This document shows, piece by piece, positions 62,662 through 64,000 of a stretch of 64,000 nt of DNA. The notes below the pieces were generated by a model. The model was not told where the DNA came from and made no database searches. It saw nothing but the letters and a program-made list of their open reading frames with translations. This DNA is from CAZSWR01 sp964610885 (GTDB lineage: Bacteria > Bacteroidota > Ignavibacteria > Kapaibacteriales > UBA2268), in contig CAZSWR010000002.1 of the NCBI GenBank assembly GCA_964610885.1, positions 1-64,000 of the forward strand. Direction: 5' to 3'. Each line of letters opens with the position of its first letter. The first letter of the stretch is position 1. Both the position numbers and the translations under genes were made by a program.

Positions 62662-64000
62662 ATGAAGAAAATAATACTAAAGAAGAAGGATATTTCCACA
62701 ATTCGCGAGCGAATCGATTATAAAATTGATTACGCCAATGAATTGAACCCGGCCCAGTACGAAGCCGTCATGCACAACAAAGGCCCGGCGCTCGTCATCG
62801 CCGGAGCAGGCACGGGCAAAACGAGGACGCTCATCTACCGAGTTGCGCGGCTCGTGGAGGACAGGGTGCCGCCGGAATCGATCCTTCTGCTCACGTTCAC
62901 CCGGAAATCCGCCTCGGAAATGCTTCGCCGCGCATCGAATTTGCTCGATGGCCGGTGCGAAACCGTTGCCGGCGGCACTTATCATTCTTTCGCGCTACAA
63001 ACTCTGCGCAAATTCGCCAAACACGTCGGGTACGAACCAACGTTCACAGTCTTCGATTCGTCGGACATACTCGATACAATCAACCTCTTGCGCTCGCGTT
63101 TGAAGTTCGACAAAACAAAAAAGCGCTTCCCGAAGAAAGAAACTCTTTCGACTATTTTTAACCTCGCCGTGAACCGTTGCCAATCGATTGAAGATGTGAT
63201 TATCGACGATTACCCGCAGTTCATGGACGAAATCGACCAAGTGAAGCAACTCTTCGACGAATACAACGCATACAAGCGCCGCAGCAACACAGTCGATTAC
63301 GACGACCTGCTGACGCTTCTGCACAAGTTGCTCGCCGAGGTGCCCTCCGCCAAAGAAGAAATTAATCGTATGTACAAATACGTCTTGGTGGACGAATACC
63401 AGGACACGAATCGTTTGCAACACGAAATAGTGATGCAACTGGCCGGGCCGGAACAAAACGTGATGGCCGTCGGGGACGACGCGCAAAGCATATACTCGTT
63501 CCGCGGCGCCGAGTTTGAAAACATAATGAGCTTTCCGGATTCTTTCAGCAATTGCGCCGTATTCAAAATCGAAGAGAACTACCGCAGCACTCAGCCGCTT
63601 CTGGATCTGACGAATTTCATTATTTCCAATGCAGCACACAAGTTTGAAAAAGAACTTTTCTCGCGGCGCACCGACGGCGAGCGCACAAAGATAGTTTGCT
63701 CGGCAGACGAACAGCAACAGTCTTTGTTCGTAGTGCAGCAAGTGTTGCAACTGCGCGAGGATGGTATCCCGATGGACGAGATTGCAGTGCTCTTTCGCTC
63801 GTCGTTCCATTCTTTCGATTTGGAAATTGAACTCAATAGAGCAAATATTCCATACAAAAAGTTCGGCGGAATGCGTTTCATCGAGACTGCCCACATCAAG
63901 GATCTTCTGGCTTTCTTCAAGGCGGCCAACAATACGACCGATGCCATCAGTTGGCACCGGATACTGACGCTGGCCGACGGAGTGGGCGAGCGGACGGCAA
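62662..64000 (+). CDS. UvrD/Rep-family DNA helicase, 3' end beyond window
   Basis: An ATG 10 bases after the surE stop opens a frame that runs off the window end (446 codons seen). The product has the superfamily 1A motifs: LNPAQYEAV (Q motif), AGAGTGKTRTL (Walker A), LLTFTRKSASEM (Ia), VDEYQDTN (Walker B), GDDAQSIYSFRGA (III) and EENYRST (IV). It unwinds DNA 3' to 5' in repair or replication restart. An N-terminal extension of about 25 residues (Lys/Ile-rich) precedes the core. Whether it is UvrD, Rep or PcrA cannot be told without the C-terminus. Confidence 0.9.
   Translation, partial: MKKIILKKKDISTIRERIDYKIDYANELNPAQYEAVMHNKGPALVIAGAGTGKTRTLIYRVARLVEDRVPPESILLLTFTRKSASEMLRRASNLLDGRCETVAGGTYHSFALQTLRKFAKHVGYEPTFTVFDSSDILDTINLLRSRLKFDKTKKRFPKKETLSTIFNLAVNRCQSIEDVIIDDYPQFMDEIDQVKQLFDEYNAYKRRSNTVDYDDLLTLLHKLLAEVPSAKEEINRMYKYVLVDEYQDTNRLQHEIVMQLAGPEQNVMAVGDDAQSIYSFRGAEFENIMSFPDSFSNCAVFKIEENYRSTQPLLDLTNFIISNAAHKFEKELFSRRTDGERTKIVCSADEQQQSLFVVQQVLQLREDGIPMDEIAVLFRSSFHSFDLEIELNRANIPYKKFGGMRFIETAHIKDLLAFFKAANNTTDAISWHRILTLADGVGERTA

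Overview
The window looks like a chromosomal piece of a Gram-negative bacterium of the FCB group (Bacteroidota/Chlorobiota, possibly Kapabacteria-like; the lineage is inference). Four large secreted proteins end in type IX secretion (T9SS type A) sorting domains. There is a TonB receptor/DUF4249 lipoprotein pair and a DUF5683 protein. The tRNA-Phe gene has a Bacteroidota-style promoter (TTTG, 20 nt, TAnnTTTG). Many intergenic regions carry small palindromic repeats. Most genes have moderate GC; two AT-rich patches (about 1-1860 and 38900-41200) look acquired.

Layout. 1-3250 is an accessory patch: an AIPR-type phage-resistance gene, an integron-type attC-like site, a small membrane protein, a second truncated attC-like site, a relic of an RHS protein, and a MntA/HepT-type toxin-antitoxin pair. 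3.4-14.4 kb holds three large exported proteins; two of them share a roughly 430-residue C-terminal module just before the T9SS tail. 14.6-20.4 kb is housekeeping: queG, an orphan HAE1-type RND pump, a DnaJ/CbpA-type co-chaperone and tadA. 20.6-22.7 kb is a BNR-repeat T9SS protein. 23.2-29.7 kb is a heavy-metal RND efflux operon (TolC-like, lipoprotein adaptor, CzcA-like pump) ending in a PII-like protein, with a strong hairpin before it. 30.2-34 kb is a VWA/WD40/ASH T9SS protein. 34.5-38.6 kb has a Cys-motif PAS histidine kinase, an outer-membrane protein, a MarR regulator and an acyltransferase.

tRNA-Phe (38653-38725) is followed by an AT-rich island with two PD-(D/E)XK-like proteins. 41.4-48.8 kb has YciI, a lipoprotein, DUF5683, RidA, a PruA-type dehydrogenase and the TonB receptor/DUF4249 operon. 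49-58.3 kb is the potassium uptake locus kdpA-kdpB-lipoprotein-kdpC-kdpD-kdpE on the minus strand. It has two oddities: an extra lipoprotein gene between kdpB and kdpC, and a frameshifted REP-associated tyrosine transposase (RAYT) with its palindromes between kdpA and kdpB. 58.9-64 kb has ribD, an exported beta-rich protein, rpe, surE and the start of a UvrD/Rep-type helicase cut by the window edge.

The most unusual structure is the RAYT/REP insertion: copies of the GTAG-headed palindrome lie next to the transposase gene, inside it in frame, and between two copies of the kdpA 3' end. Other points of interest are the attC-bounded defence cassette, the nuclease-like pair beside tRNA-Phe, the lipoprotein built into kdp, and the module shared by two surface proteins.
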